Positions 53,735 to 61,564 of a DNA stretch of 64,000 bases are shown here, in pieces. The stretch lies in contig NZ_JANJZT010000005.1 in NCBI RefSeq assembly GCF_024622975.1, positions 118,677-182,676 on the forward strand, read 5' to 3'. The position numbers and the translations under genes were made by a program. Within the stretch, counting starts at the first letter, position 1, and the number at the start of each line of letters is the position of its first letter. This DNA comes from Blautia caecimuris (GTDB lineage Bacteria; Bacillota; Clostridia; Lachnospirales; Lachnospiraceae). A model generated the notes under the pieces. The model saw only the letters and a list, made by a program, of their open reading frames with translations. It made no database searches and was not told where the DNA came from.

Positions 53735-53817
53735 CCCTTGAAGATCTCGTAAATGAGACTGGCAAGGGCAACCAACAAGATATCTATCTGGATTAAATCC
53801 GAATATGTAACATACAT
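53725..53817 (-). CDS. Small hydrophobic holin-like toxin (type I toxin candidate)
   Basis: 30 residues from the ATG at 53817, preferred because GGAGG is 9 bases upstream; the ATG at 53823 is only 3 bases from that site. The peptide, starting MYVTYSDLIQIDILLVALAS and ending in FKGRK, is one membrane helix with a basic tail, as in the putative holin-like toxin family of Firmicutes. An extended -10 promoter lies upstream, and a candidate antisense RNA overlaps its 3' end. It probably harms the membrane when unrepressed. Too short for certain homology. Confidence 0.65.
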   Translation of the reverse strand: MYVTYSDLIQIDILLVALASLIYEIFKGRK

Positions 53818-53912
53818 TGGCATCGCCCTCCTTTCCTCTTTGGTCTGGAGGGTTAGCCCCTCCGAAATGGAGGGCAGGCCGCCTTTTATGTGCTCTGACT
53901 TTCCATAATGCC

Positions 53913-53942
53913 AGTATAGCACACTTTTCCTTTAGCAGGCAA
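53913..53942 (-). promoter_or_regulatory. Extended -10 promoter of the small-toxin gene
   Basis: TTGCCT (53942-53937), 18-base spacer containing an extended TG, and TATACT (53918-53913) on the minus strand. The remaining sequence from 53943 to 54141 shows no gene. Confidence 0.6.
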
Positions 53943-54141
53943 TCAATTATTTCCAGTTATTTTCGATTTGGACAGAAGGAATTATTTTCTCAGCAATCGC
54001 ACAAAATTCTGCTCCCAAAACCCTTTTCTTTGTCCCTATCGAAATCTGTACAAAATCCTATTTTTAATTCCCAGACACCGTATAAACACGGCATTTTTCA
54101 AAAAAACATGTCAAAATTTTTTCTTTACAAACTTTTGTTCC

Positions 54142-54759
54142 CTACACCCAGTCTCCGGGATGTTCTGCGTCAAAGTCAAACACAAATCTCTCATAGGCAT
54201 TGATCACATGAGTGTCCTGGTACTTATCGTAGCGCTTATGCTTTCTTCCATACGACATATGCACATGCCCGTGAAGGAAATATTTCGGACGGTACTTTTC
54301 CATCAGCTTCAAAAACGCCTTAAATCCCTGATGCGGCAGATCTCTTCCATCGTTCAGCTGATATGCCGGAGCATGAGTAACCAGAATGTCAAACCCTCTC
54401 CTCCACAAAAGCTTTGGAAACAGCTTAAAGATTCTTCGTCGCATCTCTCTTTCCGTAAACTGATAAATCCCGGGTTTATACCGCATGGAGCCGCCCAGCC
54501 CCAGGATCCTGACCCCCTCATGCACATAAATGGTATCATCAATGCAGATACACCCGTCCGGCGGAATCCTTTCATATTTATCGTCATGATTCCCATGAAC
54601 ATAAAGGACAGGCGCGGAAGTAAAGGTTGCAAGAAATGACAGATATCGTGGGTCCAGATCCCCGCATGAAATAATAAGATCAATCCCCTCCAGTTTACTT
54701 TTCTCAAAAAAATCCCACAGGTACTTTGATTCTTCATCTGCGATCGCAAGTATTTTCAT
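54142..54759 (-). CDS. Metallophosphoesterase
   Basis: 205 residues from the ATG at 54759. Calcineurin-like motifs are present: SCGDLDPRYLSFLA, VHGNHDDKYERIP, LVTHAPAYQL and YFLHGHVHMSYG. The first metal motif, usually DxH, reads ADEES, so the first histidine is missing; this variant occurs in related YfcE-like proteins. It starts 1 base after the stop of the ParB/BMP fusion gene and is co-translated with it. Substrate unknown; perhaps a cyclic nucleotide or phosphodiester linked to the partner protein. Confidence 0.78.
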   Translation of the reverse strand: MKILAIADEESKYLWDFFEKSKLEGIDLIISCGDLDPRYLSFLATFTSAPVLYVHGNHDDKYERIPPDGCICIDDTIYVHEGVRILGLGGSMRYKPGIYQFTEREMRRRIFKLFPKLLWRRGFDILVTHAPAYQLNDGRDLPHQGFKAFLKLMEKYRPKYFLHGHVHMSYGRKHKRYDKYQDTHVINAYERFVFDFDAEHPGDWV

Positions 54760-54760
54760 A

Positions 54761-56671
54761 TTACTGTCCCTTCTCCACGCCCTGCTGCAATGTGACAGGC
54801 TTTGCCTGCTCCGTAAGCTGCCAGCTTTTCGGAATGGAACCAATTACATTATCTGCCAGCCAGTCCATGGTAATGATCTCTTCCGGAGACAGACTTCCCT
54901 GAGGATCATCCCGAATCACACCATTCTGTGAATAAAGCACGCCGGAAAACGGATTAAATTCTCCGCGGCTGATAGTCTCTTTCAGAAGCTCCACAAGGTG
55001 CTGGGTTCCTGTCGGAAGTGTATGAGAACAGATCACATCTACAACGTTGGAGGACATTCCCCACCAGTAGTTAATGGCTTTCTTTTCTGAGCTGCTGTCG
55101 TCATATTTCCAGGTTCCGTTCATAACAGTGCGGATCAGCTCCTCATAAAATTTACCCCAGTGCCACAAAGGCATGGCAAGGTTATGCGGCATTCCGTTTT
55201 CCATACGGTACAGCCCAAAGTATCTGGACGCATCTTCCGGAATCACCATATCACGTCCTGATACCACAGAAACCTCCTTTTCCCGGATTCTCTCCATGAC
55301 CTGACCAAGATCATCATCCTTTAAGGTTGACCACTCCAGATATACCTTTGCCCTTGGATTCACCATGGCAGCACCCAGCGCAAAGGCATTGATATTTGCA
55401 ATAGTTCCAAAAATAGGATAGTCCGCGATGTAGGCAAGTCTGCCGTTTTCGGACATTGCCCCTGCAATTGCGCCCATCAGGAATTTTGCCTCGTGCATTC
55501 TCGCATAATAAGTCCGGATATACCGGTGTGATGTATTCAGAGAACAGTTCAGTATCCTGATATCAGGATTTGCAATCGCTACCTGGACACTTGCCTGAAC
55601 AAAGGCGGGAGTTGTGGTAAAGATCATATTGCAGCCCTTTGCAATGGCGTCTGCAATAGCTTTTTCCGCAAGCTCCGGAACGATGTTTTCATAGCACATG
55701 GTAGTAACTTCATCCGGAAATGTCTGTTCCAGATGAAGACGCCCCAGTTCATGAGCATAGGTCCATGCGGAGGAACCGGGAGTTTTCGCATAGATAAAGG
55801 CAATCTTCAGCTTGGTGGAGCCTGTGAGAAGTCTGCTGAGCAAAGGCTTCTTTTCCCTGTTGGGATCCATCTTCAGATCGATCTCGTTGTCATGCTCCAG
55901 AAGCTTAAATTCCTCCCAGCTTTTATTGACAAGCTGCTTCAGCTCTGCAACAGTTTTGCGGCATACGGCCTGATAGCCGTAAACAGTAATAAAGGCAAGA
56001 AAAGCATCCCCGGCTGTAATGGAAAGCTTTTTTCCTCCTGCTGCCTCAAACTCCAGAGCAAATCTGGAATAAACAGAGCTGAAATTCAGTTTGTCATCAT
56101 CATCCCAGACCTCTTTTGGTCCTTTCCCAATCAGGTTCTGCAGTCTGGCAAAGCTTCCCTCCTTTGTAAACCATATGTAGTTTACTTTGGATAGCTCGTA
56201 AAAGTCCACAAACTCATAATAAATCTTATTTTCCTTTTCTTCTGTTTTCGGCGGAAGGATACGGGTAACAACACCCGGAACAGAAACAGCGTCATAGTAC
56301 TTCAGAACACTGACCCTTTTATTTCCTTCCTCCACATAAAATTTATTCATGTATTCATAGGCCTTGATCGGGTCACGAATCCCTTCGTTTACATGACTTT
56401 CTCCAAGAACTGCCCACTTATAGGCAAATTCTGTATTTTCACGCAGAATGGGCATAAAATTCCCTGCAAAGGCATTGCTTCTGGATTCTGTTTTTGTTCC
56501 CACAATCTGCTCCATGGGAATCTGAACCAGTCCCAGAGAAACTTCTGAACAGGATCCCCGGGCAGGCAGAATATCGTCCAGCACCTCTAACGTAGGCTTT
56601 TCTCCCTTCATCATTCTGGCCTGATAATCTTTTTTTCCAAGCTTATACGCCTTGTTATACTCTTCCAGCAT
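54761..56671 (-). CDS. Cytoplasmic fusion of a ParB/Srx-like domain with a BMP-family ligand-binding domain
   Basis: 636 residues with no signal peptide or membrane segment. The N-terminal part (about 60-140) has a ParB/sulfiredoxin-like pattern: DPIKAYEYMNKFYVEEGNKRVSVLKYYDA. From about residue 288 a full BMP-type (PnrA/Med-like) binding fold begins, LKIAFIYAKTPGSSAWTYAHELGR, with MIFTTTPAFVQAS and AYIADYPIFGTIANINAFALGA. BMP proteins normally bind nucleosides outside the cell; here the domain must act inside. It is the first gene of an operon with a phosphoesterase. Role unknown, perhaps a ligand sensor. Confidence 0.72.
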   Translation of the reverse strand: MLEEYNKAYKLGKKDYQARMMKGEKPTLEVLDDILPARGSCSEVSLGLVQIPMEQIVGTKTESRSNAFAGNFMPILRENTEFAYKWAVLGESHVNEGIRDPIKAYEYMNKFYVEEGNKRVSVLKYYDAVSVPGVVTRILPPKTEEKENKIYYEFVDFYELSKVNYIWFTKEGSFARLQNLIGKGPKEVWDDDDKLNFSSVYSRFALEFEAAGGKKLSITAGDAFLAFITVYGYQAVCRKTVAELKQLVNKSWEEFKLLEHDNEIDLKMDPNREKKPLLSRLLTGSTKLKIAFIYAKTPGSSAWTYAHELGRLHLEQTFPDEVTTMCYENIVPELAEKAIADAIAKGCNMIFTTTPAFVQASVQVAIANPDIRILNCSLNTSHRYIRTYYARMHEAKFLMGAIAGAMSENGRLAYIADYPIFGTIANINAFALGAAMVNPRAKVYLEWSTLKDDDLGQVMERIREKEVSVVSGRDMVIPEDASRYFGLYRMENGMPHNLAMPLWHWGKFYEELIRTVMNGTWKYDDSSSEKKAINYWWGMSSNVVDVICSHTLPTGTQHLVELLKETISRGEFNPFSGVLYSQNGVIRDDPQGSLSPEEIITMDWLADNVIGSIPKSWQLTEQAKPVTLQQGVEKGQ

Positions 56672-56729
56672 TTATGTATCCCTCCAATACTTTCACTGTA
56701 TTTATTTTTCTGCATTTCTTTTTTATAAA

Positions 56730-56758
56730 TATACCCCAGCTCCCTTTCTGACGCAAGC
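56730..56758 (-). promoter_or_regulatory. Promoter of the ParB/BMP-phosphoesterase operon
   Basis: TTGCGT (56758-56753), 17-base spacer and TATATT (56735-56730) on the minus strand, about 60 bases before the ATG. Confidence 0.6.
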
Positions 56759-56868
56759 GTAAAAATACCAGAAAAATCCTCCTGTCTCAGTCAGTATGAC
56801 GGATTTTCTCTTATAGCTTCCGTCATTTCAAAGCGCCTCCGGTAATGGTGTTCTGCAAAAATATGTTC

Positions 56869-56897
56869 TTGCCATTTTTATTTGTATAGAGTATTCT
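56869..56897 (+). promoter_or_regulatory. Promoter of the DUF362 gene
   Basis: TTGCCA (56869-56874), 17-base spacer, TATTCT (56892-56897) on the plus strand, divergent from the BMP operon. AAGGAGG follows before the ATG. Confidence 0.5.
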
Positions 56898-56932
56898 TTA
56901 TATTAGAAAGATTTATTTAAGGAGGATTCTTT

Positions 56933-58042
56933 ATGGAAAAATCAAAAGTATACTATACCAGCATGAGAACCGGATTTGACAACGGACTTCTGGACAAACT
57001 GAAACGCCTGATCAAAAAGGCCGGTATCGAAAACATTGATTTTGACGGAAAATATACTGCCATTAAAATGCACTTCGGAGAGCCCGGCAATCTGGCATTT
57101 CTCCGTCCCAATTATGCAAAAGTAGTTGCGGATACTGTAAAAGAGCTTGGCGGAAAGCCGTTTCTTACAGACTGCAACACCCTTTATGTAGGCGGACGCA
57201 AAAATGCTCTGGATCATATAGAAAGTGCTTATGTAAACGGCTTTTCGCCACTTTCCACCGGCTGCCATATCATTATCGGAGATGGTCTGAAAGGCACGGA
57301 CGAAGTATATATCCCTGTAGAAGGCGGAGAATATGTAAAAGAGGCAAAAATCGGACGTGCGATCATGGATGCGGATGTGTTTATCTCTCTGGCCCACTTT
57401 AAAGGTCACGAGGCTACCGGCTTTGGCGGAACCCTGAAAAATATCGGAATGGGCTGCGGCTCCCGGGCCGGAAAAATGGAAATGCACAGCGCCGGAAAGC
57501 CTCATGTAGAGGAAGAGCTGTGCATCGGCTGCCACCGCTGCGAAAAGATCTGCGCTCATGATGCGCCTCAGTTTAAAGACAAAAAAGCTTCCATCGACCA
57601 CAACAAATGCGTAGGCTGCGGAAGATGTATCGGTGTCTGTCCAAAAGATGCCATCGTTGCAGCCTCTGACGAATCCAATGATATCCTGAACTGCAAAATC
57701 GCAGAATACACAAAGGCTGTTGTTGACGGACGCCCTGCTTTTTACATTAACCTGGTGATCGACGTATCTCCTTACTGTGACTGCCACGCCGAAAACGACG
57801 CAGCCATTGTTCCGGATGTGGGATTCTTTGCCTCCTTTGACCCGGTGGCTCTTGACATTGCATGCGCAGATGCAGTAAATGCCCAGCCGGTGATCTCCAA
57901 TACCTGCCTTTCTGAAGCAGACCACGAAGGTCACGACCACTTCGGAGCCATGTTTCCCACCACAGACTGGAGAACCTGCATTGAACATGCCAAAAAGATC
58001 GGCCTTGGCACAGATGAATATGAGCTGGTTGTAGTCAAATAA
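56933..58042 (+). CDS. DUF362 domain protein with two [4Fe-4S] ferredoxin motifs
   Basis: 369 residues. The N-terminal and middle parts (about 30-185 and 285-350) are DUF362: IKMHFGEPGNLAFLRPNYA, DCNTLYVGGRKNA and FISLAHFKGHEATGFGGTLKNIGMGCG. Residues 190-240 insert a bacterial ferredoxin pair, CIGCHRCEKIC and CVGCGRCIGVC, each CxxCxxCxxxC. Such proteins are common in anaerobes and probably transfer electrons or bind a metal cofactor; no reaction is established. AAGGAGG lies just before the ATG. Intron debris starts right after its stop. Confidence 0.88.
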   Translation: MEKSKVYYTSMRTGFDNGLLDKLKRLIKKAGIENIDFDGKYTAIKMHFGEPGNLAFLRPNYAKVVADTVKELGGKPFLTDCNTLYVGGRKNALDHIESAYVNGFSPLSTGCHIIIGDGLKGTDEVYIPVEGGEYVKEAKIGRAIMDADVFISLAHFKGHEATGFGGTLKNIGMGCGSRAGKMEMHSAGKPHVEEELCIGCHRCEKICAHDAPQFKDKKASIDHNKCVGCGRCIGVCPKDAIVAASDESNDILNCKIAEYTKAVVDGRPAFYINLVIDVSPYCDCHAENDAAIVPDVGFFASFDPVALDIACADAVNAQPVISNTCLSEADHEGHDHFGAMFPTTDWRTCIEHAKKIGLGTDEYELVVVK

Positions 58043-58059
58043 ATACAATCGAGGAGGTA

Positions 58060-58640
58060 AATAATAGTCAAGCATGGATGGACATCCTAACTTGGCTATT
58101 ATTTGATTAGAAAAGATTTGATTCAAAACTTTCGCCATTCTCCAATAACCTTTTCTGCTACAGGCAAGTTCTTTTGCTTTCCAATGTTCCATTCCTAATG
58201 CTTTCAGCATTCGATACTTTGTCTTTATTTTCTTCCATTGTTTTCAATAGACAGCCCGAATCCTACGCCTTGCCCATTCATCCGTTGTTTTGAGAAGCCC
58301 TTTCATATCTGCTCGTTATTACTGACGGATTTCATACTCTGTTTTCATCCGCTGACGAGACCTCCTTTGGTACCACATATCACTTTCTCTCCATCTATCT
58401 GCCACATCTACTACAGTTAATTCCGAGTAGTTATTGGACTTTAGTTTGTTTCGCAACCTTATCCTTAACTATAGCCTCATGTGATTTCTATTCGTCAGAC
58501 CAGAAATTTGCCATCCGACTTCCTTCAGATTCCACCTCACGATGGACACCCTTGTCATTAGCTGTATCCTTCCCACTATTAGGGACTTTCACCCCTTATG
58601 ACTTTTATATAAGTTACAACGCTACCTTTTCGGTACAGGA
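58060..58640 (-). mobile_element. Degenerate group II intron remnant
   Basis: Read on the minus strand, 58640-58370 matches the 5' ribozyme part of bacterial group II introns: GGGGTGAAAGTCCC, GGTGTCCATCGTGAGGTGG, GAATCTGAAGGAAG, GGTTGCGAAACAAACTAAAG and CGGAATTAACTG. Most of the reverse transcriptase gene is missing, and only its C-terminal end remains next to it. Domains V and VI are not seen before the DUF362 stop. It lies between that gene and the AbiE remnant and cannot splice. Confidence 0.75.
58065..58310 (-). pseudogene. Group II intron reverse transcriptase/maturase, C-terminal fragment
   Basis: The minus strand reads WARRRIRAVY, then TGA, then KQWKKIKTKYRMLKALG, and further KGYWRMAKVLNQIF and LGCPSMLDYY. 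This is the end of the maturase domain of LtrA-type proteins, with a Trp codon of the conserved YWKQWK motif mutated to a stop. Upstream sequence loses similarity and contains further stops. Not functional. Confidence 0.78.
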
Positions 58641-58644
58641 GCTT

Positions 58645-58683
58645 CCGTTTTGCGGTCAGACGGATGATATAATCCTGATCCAT
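58645..58683 (-). pseudogene. Possible 5' fragment of an interrupted gene
   Basis: An ATG at 58683 with GGAG upstream opens a frame reading MDQDYIIRLTAKRKLLYRK before the intron-like sequence begins. It may be the first codons of a gene cut by the intron. Identity unknown. Confidence 0.25.
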
Positions 58684-58752
58684 AACAAAGACTCCTTTTC
58701 CAAACAATGCTACCACACGCTTTATAGCTGAAAAAGTAATCCTATTTATAAA

Positions 58753-59150
58753 TCAGAACACATCAGAAGCAATGATTGTCCTTATTGCAGAAATTGCTTC
58801 TTTATATCCAACCGGATGATGCTGAAAATAGGTAGTGATTGCTTCATAGTCAGAACGGTAAACTTCATCTTTAATTATTTTCTCAAGAATTTCAGAAATC
58901 ACTACTCCTTCCTGAGCAGACGGACAAATTGAAAGTTTTGCCCGGTGTAAGCGAATTTCTGATACCAGCTCTTTATATTCCTCTGTCAAATTCCACCCTT
59001 AAAAACGCAGTCCGGTACTTCCTCTGACAGCAGTTTTAAAATCATAGTTACATAATAATCTTTTTCTACAATTGCTATCGGCTGACTTTGTGATTCTGCT
59101 GTTGCTTCAATAACATCTTTAAATAATTCCTTATCCTCATGCAAAAACAT
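58753..59150 (-). pseudogene. AbiEii nucleotidyltransferase toxin, internally deleted
   Basis: An ATG at 59150 overlaps the antitoxin gene end and gives 54 residues with the AbiEii start: VEKDYYVTMILKLL and CVFKGG, cut at the point where KGGTSLSK is expected, then a stop at 58988-58986. In another frame 58989-58753 encodes the typical AbiEii C-terminus (DYEAITTYFQHHPVGYKEAISAIRTI). The central part with the catalytic residues, some 150 or more codons, is lost. The toxin is therefore inactive. Partner of the AbiEi gene directly upstream. Confidence 0.75.
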
Positions 59151-59757
59151 CAAAAACCCTCATTTCGTACATATTTTTATAAATACGTTCCGGATACTTT
59201 TTAATATATTGATCTACTTCTTCTCGGCTGATTCCCTCGTTTTGAATATAAGTTTTTACTCTCGAATACGAATCCTCCATATCCTCATCTGCGTATTGCG
59301 TGATATTGCTCAACAAATCTAACAGCTGTAAAGTACGATAGTTTTTTTCTGTAATAATAATTCGTGACTTTCGCAATACAATTTTTCTTCCTTTCATGTC
59401 AATTTCCCTAAAACGGGAACTGGCATTGTTAGATACAATCTCAACCACATATGGAACTTGTGTCGTAATCCCCAATTGATTTGCAAATGTATAGCCGGAA
59501 TAATAACCTTCCACTCTACCATTTCTATAAATATATTTTGCTCTTGCAACCACATCTGCCCCTAATGGTACACCACCCTTTAACCGACTCTGCCTGGGAA
59601 TATAATAAACACCCTTATCAAAGCGATTAATTTTACCGGAATCACACAACTCTTTAAACATTTTTCGGAGATTAACAGCTGATACTGGAAGCTGGACATC
59701 AGAAACAAATATCGGTTCATTCGGTTTATAATTCTCTTCTAAGTATTCGTACAGCAT
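59137..59757 (-). CDS. AbiEi-type antitoxin (DUF6088 family)
   Basis: 206 residues. The N-terminal winged helix (about 1-60) reads SDVQLPVSAVNLRKMFKEL and RFDKGVYYIPRQ; the rest has VEGYYSGYTFANQLGI, typical of AbiEi antitoxins. AbiEi binds DNA repeats in its own promoter and neutralises the AbiEii nucleotidyltransferase by an indirect type IV mechanism. Here it looks intact while the overlapping toxin is broken. GGAGG precedes the ATG, and an 11-base palindrome lies in its leader. Confidence 0.8.
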   Translation of the reverse strand: MLYEYLEENYKPNEPIFVSDVQLPVSAVNLRKMFKELCDSGKINRFDKGVYYIPRQSRLKGGVPLGADVVARAKYIYRNGRVEGYYSGYTFANQLGITTQVPYVVEIVSNNASSRFREIDMKGRKIVLRKSRIIITEKNYRTLQLLDLLSNITQYADEDMEDSYSRVKTYIQNEGISREEVDQYIKKYPERIYKNMYEMRVFDVFA

Positions 59758-59785
59758 TCTTTTCCCTCCTTTGTCACAACTTTTT

Positions 59786-59796
59786 ACAATAATTGT
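59786..59796. promoter_or_regulatory. Palindrome in the abiEi leader
   Basis: ACAATAATTGT is a perfect inverted repeat about 30 bases before the ATG, downstream of the promoter. It could be the autoregulatory AbiEi site; A/T-rich palindromes also arise by chance. Confidence 0.35.
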
Positions 59797-59813
59797 TCAT
59801 TTTCGTTACTTCT

Positions 59814-59843
59814 ATTATATTGCGCATCTGCATCCCTTGTCAA
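59814..59843 (-). promoter_or_regulatory. Promoter of the abiE pair
   Basis: TTGACA (59843-59838), 18-base spacer, TATAAT (59819-59814) on the minus strand. Confidence 0.7.
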
Positions 59844-59886
59844 TAGTCCAATCACAAGCATTTTTCTATTATGTACTTCCGGTTTT

Positions 59887-60081
59887 TTATAAATCAATTC
59901 TCACACCATAGACATACAGTCGATATAGTTCTGCGTTATCCTTAATATTATATCCGGAATTTCTGCTCTTCAGTAAAAAATATATTTTCATCTCAGATTC
60001 TCTTTCTTCAATATTTTTTCTGATTAAATGTGCATTTATACTGAGACTTTCCGGATATCCATTATGTAAACTCTTAAATCT
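59887..60081 (-). pseudogene. Unidentified gene fragment
   Basis: A 64-codon open frame without a start, preceded by a stop, reads for example SINAHLIRKNIEERESEMK and NIKDNAELYRLYVYG before a TAA at 59889-59887. The composition looks like a helical protein end rather than random sequence. No family recognised. The rest of 59844-60196 holds only the ugd terminator. Confidence 0.3.
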
Positions 60082-60156
60082 TTAGTTGTATACTCCGTCT
60101 GAGCAGGAGGATTCGGCAATTATCGTAAGTGCTTAAATTTTTCACCTATATAAAAA

Positions 60157-60179
60157 GGACGTGGCGTTACTCCACGTTC
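60157..60179. terminator. Terminator after ugd
   Basis: GGACGTGG (60157-60164) pairs with CCACGTTC (60172-60179). Five or more T residues follow on both strands, so it works in both directions; it ends the ugd transcript. Confidence 0.85.
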
Positions 60180-60196
60180 TTTTTATAATTCCTATT

Positions 60197-61435
60197 CTAA
60201 TCTCTCTTAAAAATATCTCTTGTATATACCTTTGCCTTCACATCATCCAAGCATGCATCATAACGATTGGCAATAATTGCCTGACTTTGCTTCTTAAACT
60301 CTTCCAGGTTATTTACAACTTTGCTTCCAAAGAAAGTACTTCCATCTTCCAAGGTTGGCTCATAAATGATAACAGAAGCCCCTTTTGCTTTAACCCTCTT
60401 CATAACACCCTGAATGGATGACTGACGGAAATTATCTGAATTGGACTTCATCGTCAGACGATACACGCCGATTACTACTTCTTTTTCCATAGAAGCATCG
60501 TAAATATTCTCATCTCCATAAGCATAATATCCGGCCTTCTGCAAAACACGGTCTGCTATAAAATCCTTTCTTGTACGATTGGATTCTACAATGGCTGACA
60601 TCATATTCTGAGGAACATCATCATAGTTTGCCAGAAGCTGCTTGGTATCTTTTGGCAGACAGTAACCGCCATATCCAAAGGATGGATTATTATAGTGTGC
60701 ACCAATACGAGGATCCAAACACACTCCATCTATAATCTGCTGAGTATTCAGCCCTTTCATTTCTGCATAAGTATCCAGCTCATTAAAATATGAAACTCGA
60801 AGCGCCAGATATGTATTAGCAAAAAGTTTTACTGCCTCTGCCTCAGTAAATCCCATAATTAACGTATCAATATTTTCTTTTATAGCGCCTTCCTGCAAAA
60901 GTGCTGCAAAAGTATTCGCAGCTTTTACAAGCCGGGCATTTTCTACATCAGTTCCAACAATAATTCTGGAAGGATAAAGATTATCATATAATGCCTTTGA
61001 TTCACGCAAAAATTCCGGACTGAAAATAATATTGTCACAATGGAATTTTTCCCTTACACTTGCTGTATATCCTACAGGAATGGTGGATTTAATCACCATA
61101 ACTGCATCCGGGTTATATTTAATAACCAGTTCTATCACTGCCTCTACTGCAGAAGTGTCAAAAAAATTCTTACTGCTATCATAGTTAGTGGGTGCTGCAA
61201 TAACCACAAAATCTGCATCTTTATACGCTGATTCTGCATCCAATGTAGCTGTTAAATCCAATTCCTTCTCAGCAAAATATTTTTCTATATACTCATCCTG
61301 AATAGGACTAATCCTTTTATTAATCTTTTCTACCTTTTCCGGAAGTATGTCAACAGCCATAACCTGATGGTGCTGTGACAACAGCGTGGCTATTGATAAA
61401 CCAACGTAACCTGTTCCTGCTACTGCAATTTTCAT
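60197..61435 (-). CDS. ugd: UDP-glucose 6-dehydrogenase
   Basis: 412 residues. Rossmann start [19 protein letters not shown], then [31 protein letters not shown], and the catalytic Cys in [11 protein letters not shown] near residue 260. It oxidises UDP-glucose to UDP-glucuronate with NAD for capsule or exopolysaccharide precursors. It is A/T richer than the core genes and flanked by IS and TA debris, consistent with acquired surface-glycan DNA. It ends with a strong terminator; no other glycan gene is adjacent. Confidence 0.93.
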   Translation of the reverse strand: MKIAVAGTGYVGLSIATLLSQHHQVMAVDILPEKVEKINKRISPIQDEYIEKYFAEKELDLTATLDAESAYKDADFVVIAAPTNYDSSKNFFDTSAVEAVIELVIKYNPDAVMVIKSTIPVGYTASVREKFHCDNIIFSPEFLRESKALYDNLYPSRIIVGTDVENARLVKAANTFAALLQEGAIKENIDTLIMGFTEAEAVKLFANTYLALRVSYFNELDTYAEMKGLNTQQIIDGVCLDPRIGAHYNNPSFGYGGYCLPKDTKQLLANYDDVPQNMMSAIVESNRTRKDFIADRVLQKAGYYAYGDENIYDASMEKEVVIGVYRLTMKSNSDNFRQSSIQGVMKRVKAKGASVIIYEPTLEDGSTFFGSKVVNNLEEFKKQSQAIIANRYDACLDDVKAKVYTRDIFKRD

Positions 61436-61536
61436 CTTTGCTCTTCCTTTCTATCTTCTTTTAATTTTTATACTGCTGCGTAACTTCAGTAACTGAACCT
61501 TTCGTAATGTTATAAAATATCTGTCATAATTCTATT

Positions 61537-61550
61537 GTAAGCGCTTAATC
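61537..61550. repeat. End of an IS66-family element, separated from its body by ISL3
   Basis: GTAAGCGCTTAATC begins with the GTAAGCG typical of IS66-family ends. The matching continuation, GCTTAATTTTTAGG, resumes at 63406 after the ISL3 element, in front of the IS66 transposase end. Confidence 0.6.
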
Positions 61551-61564
61551 GGTTCTTTCCATAC

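Noticed and set aside
56942..58210. 422-codon minus-strand open frame opposite the DUF362 gene
   Set aside because: Only its first 50 or so codons resemble anything (the maturase fragment); the rest mirrors the conserved DUF362 gene.
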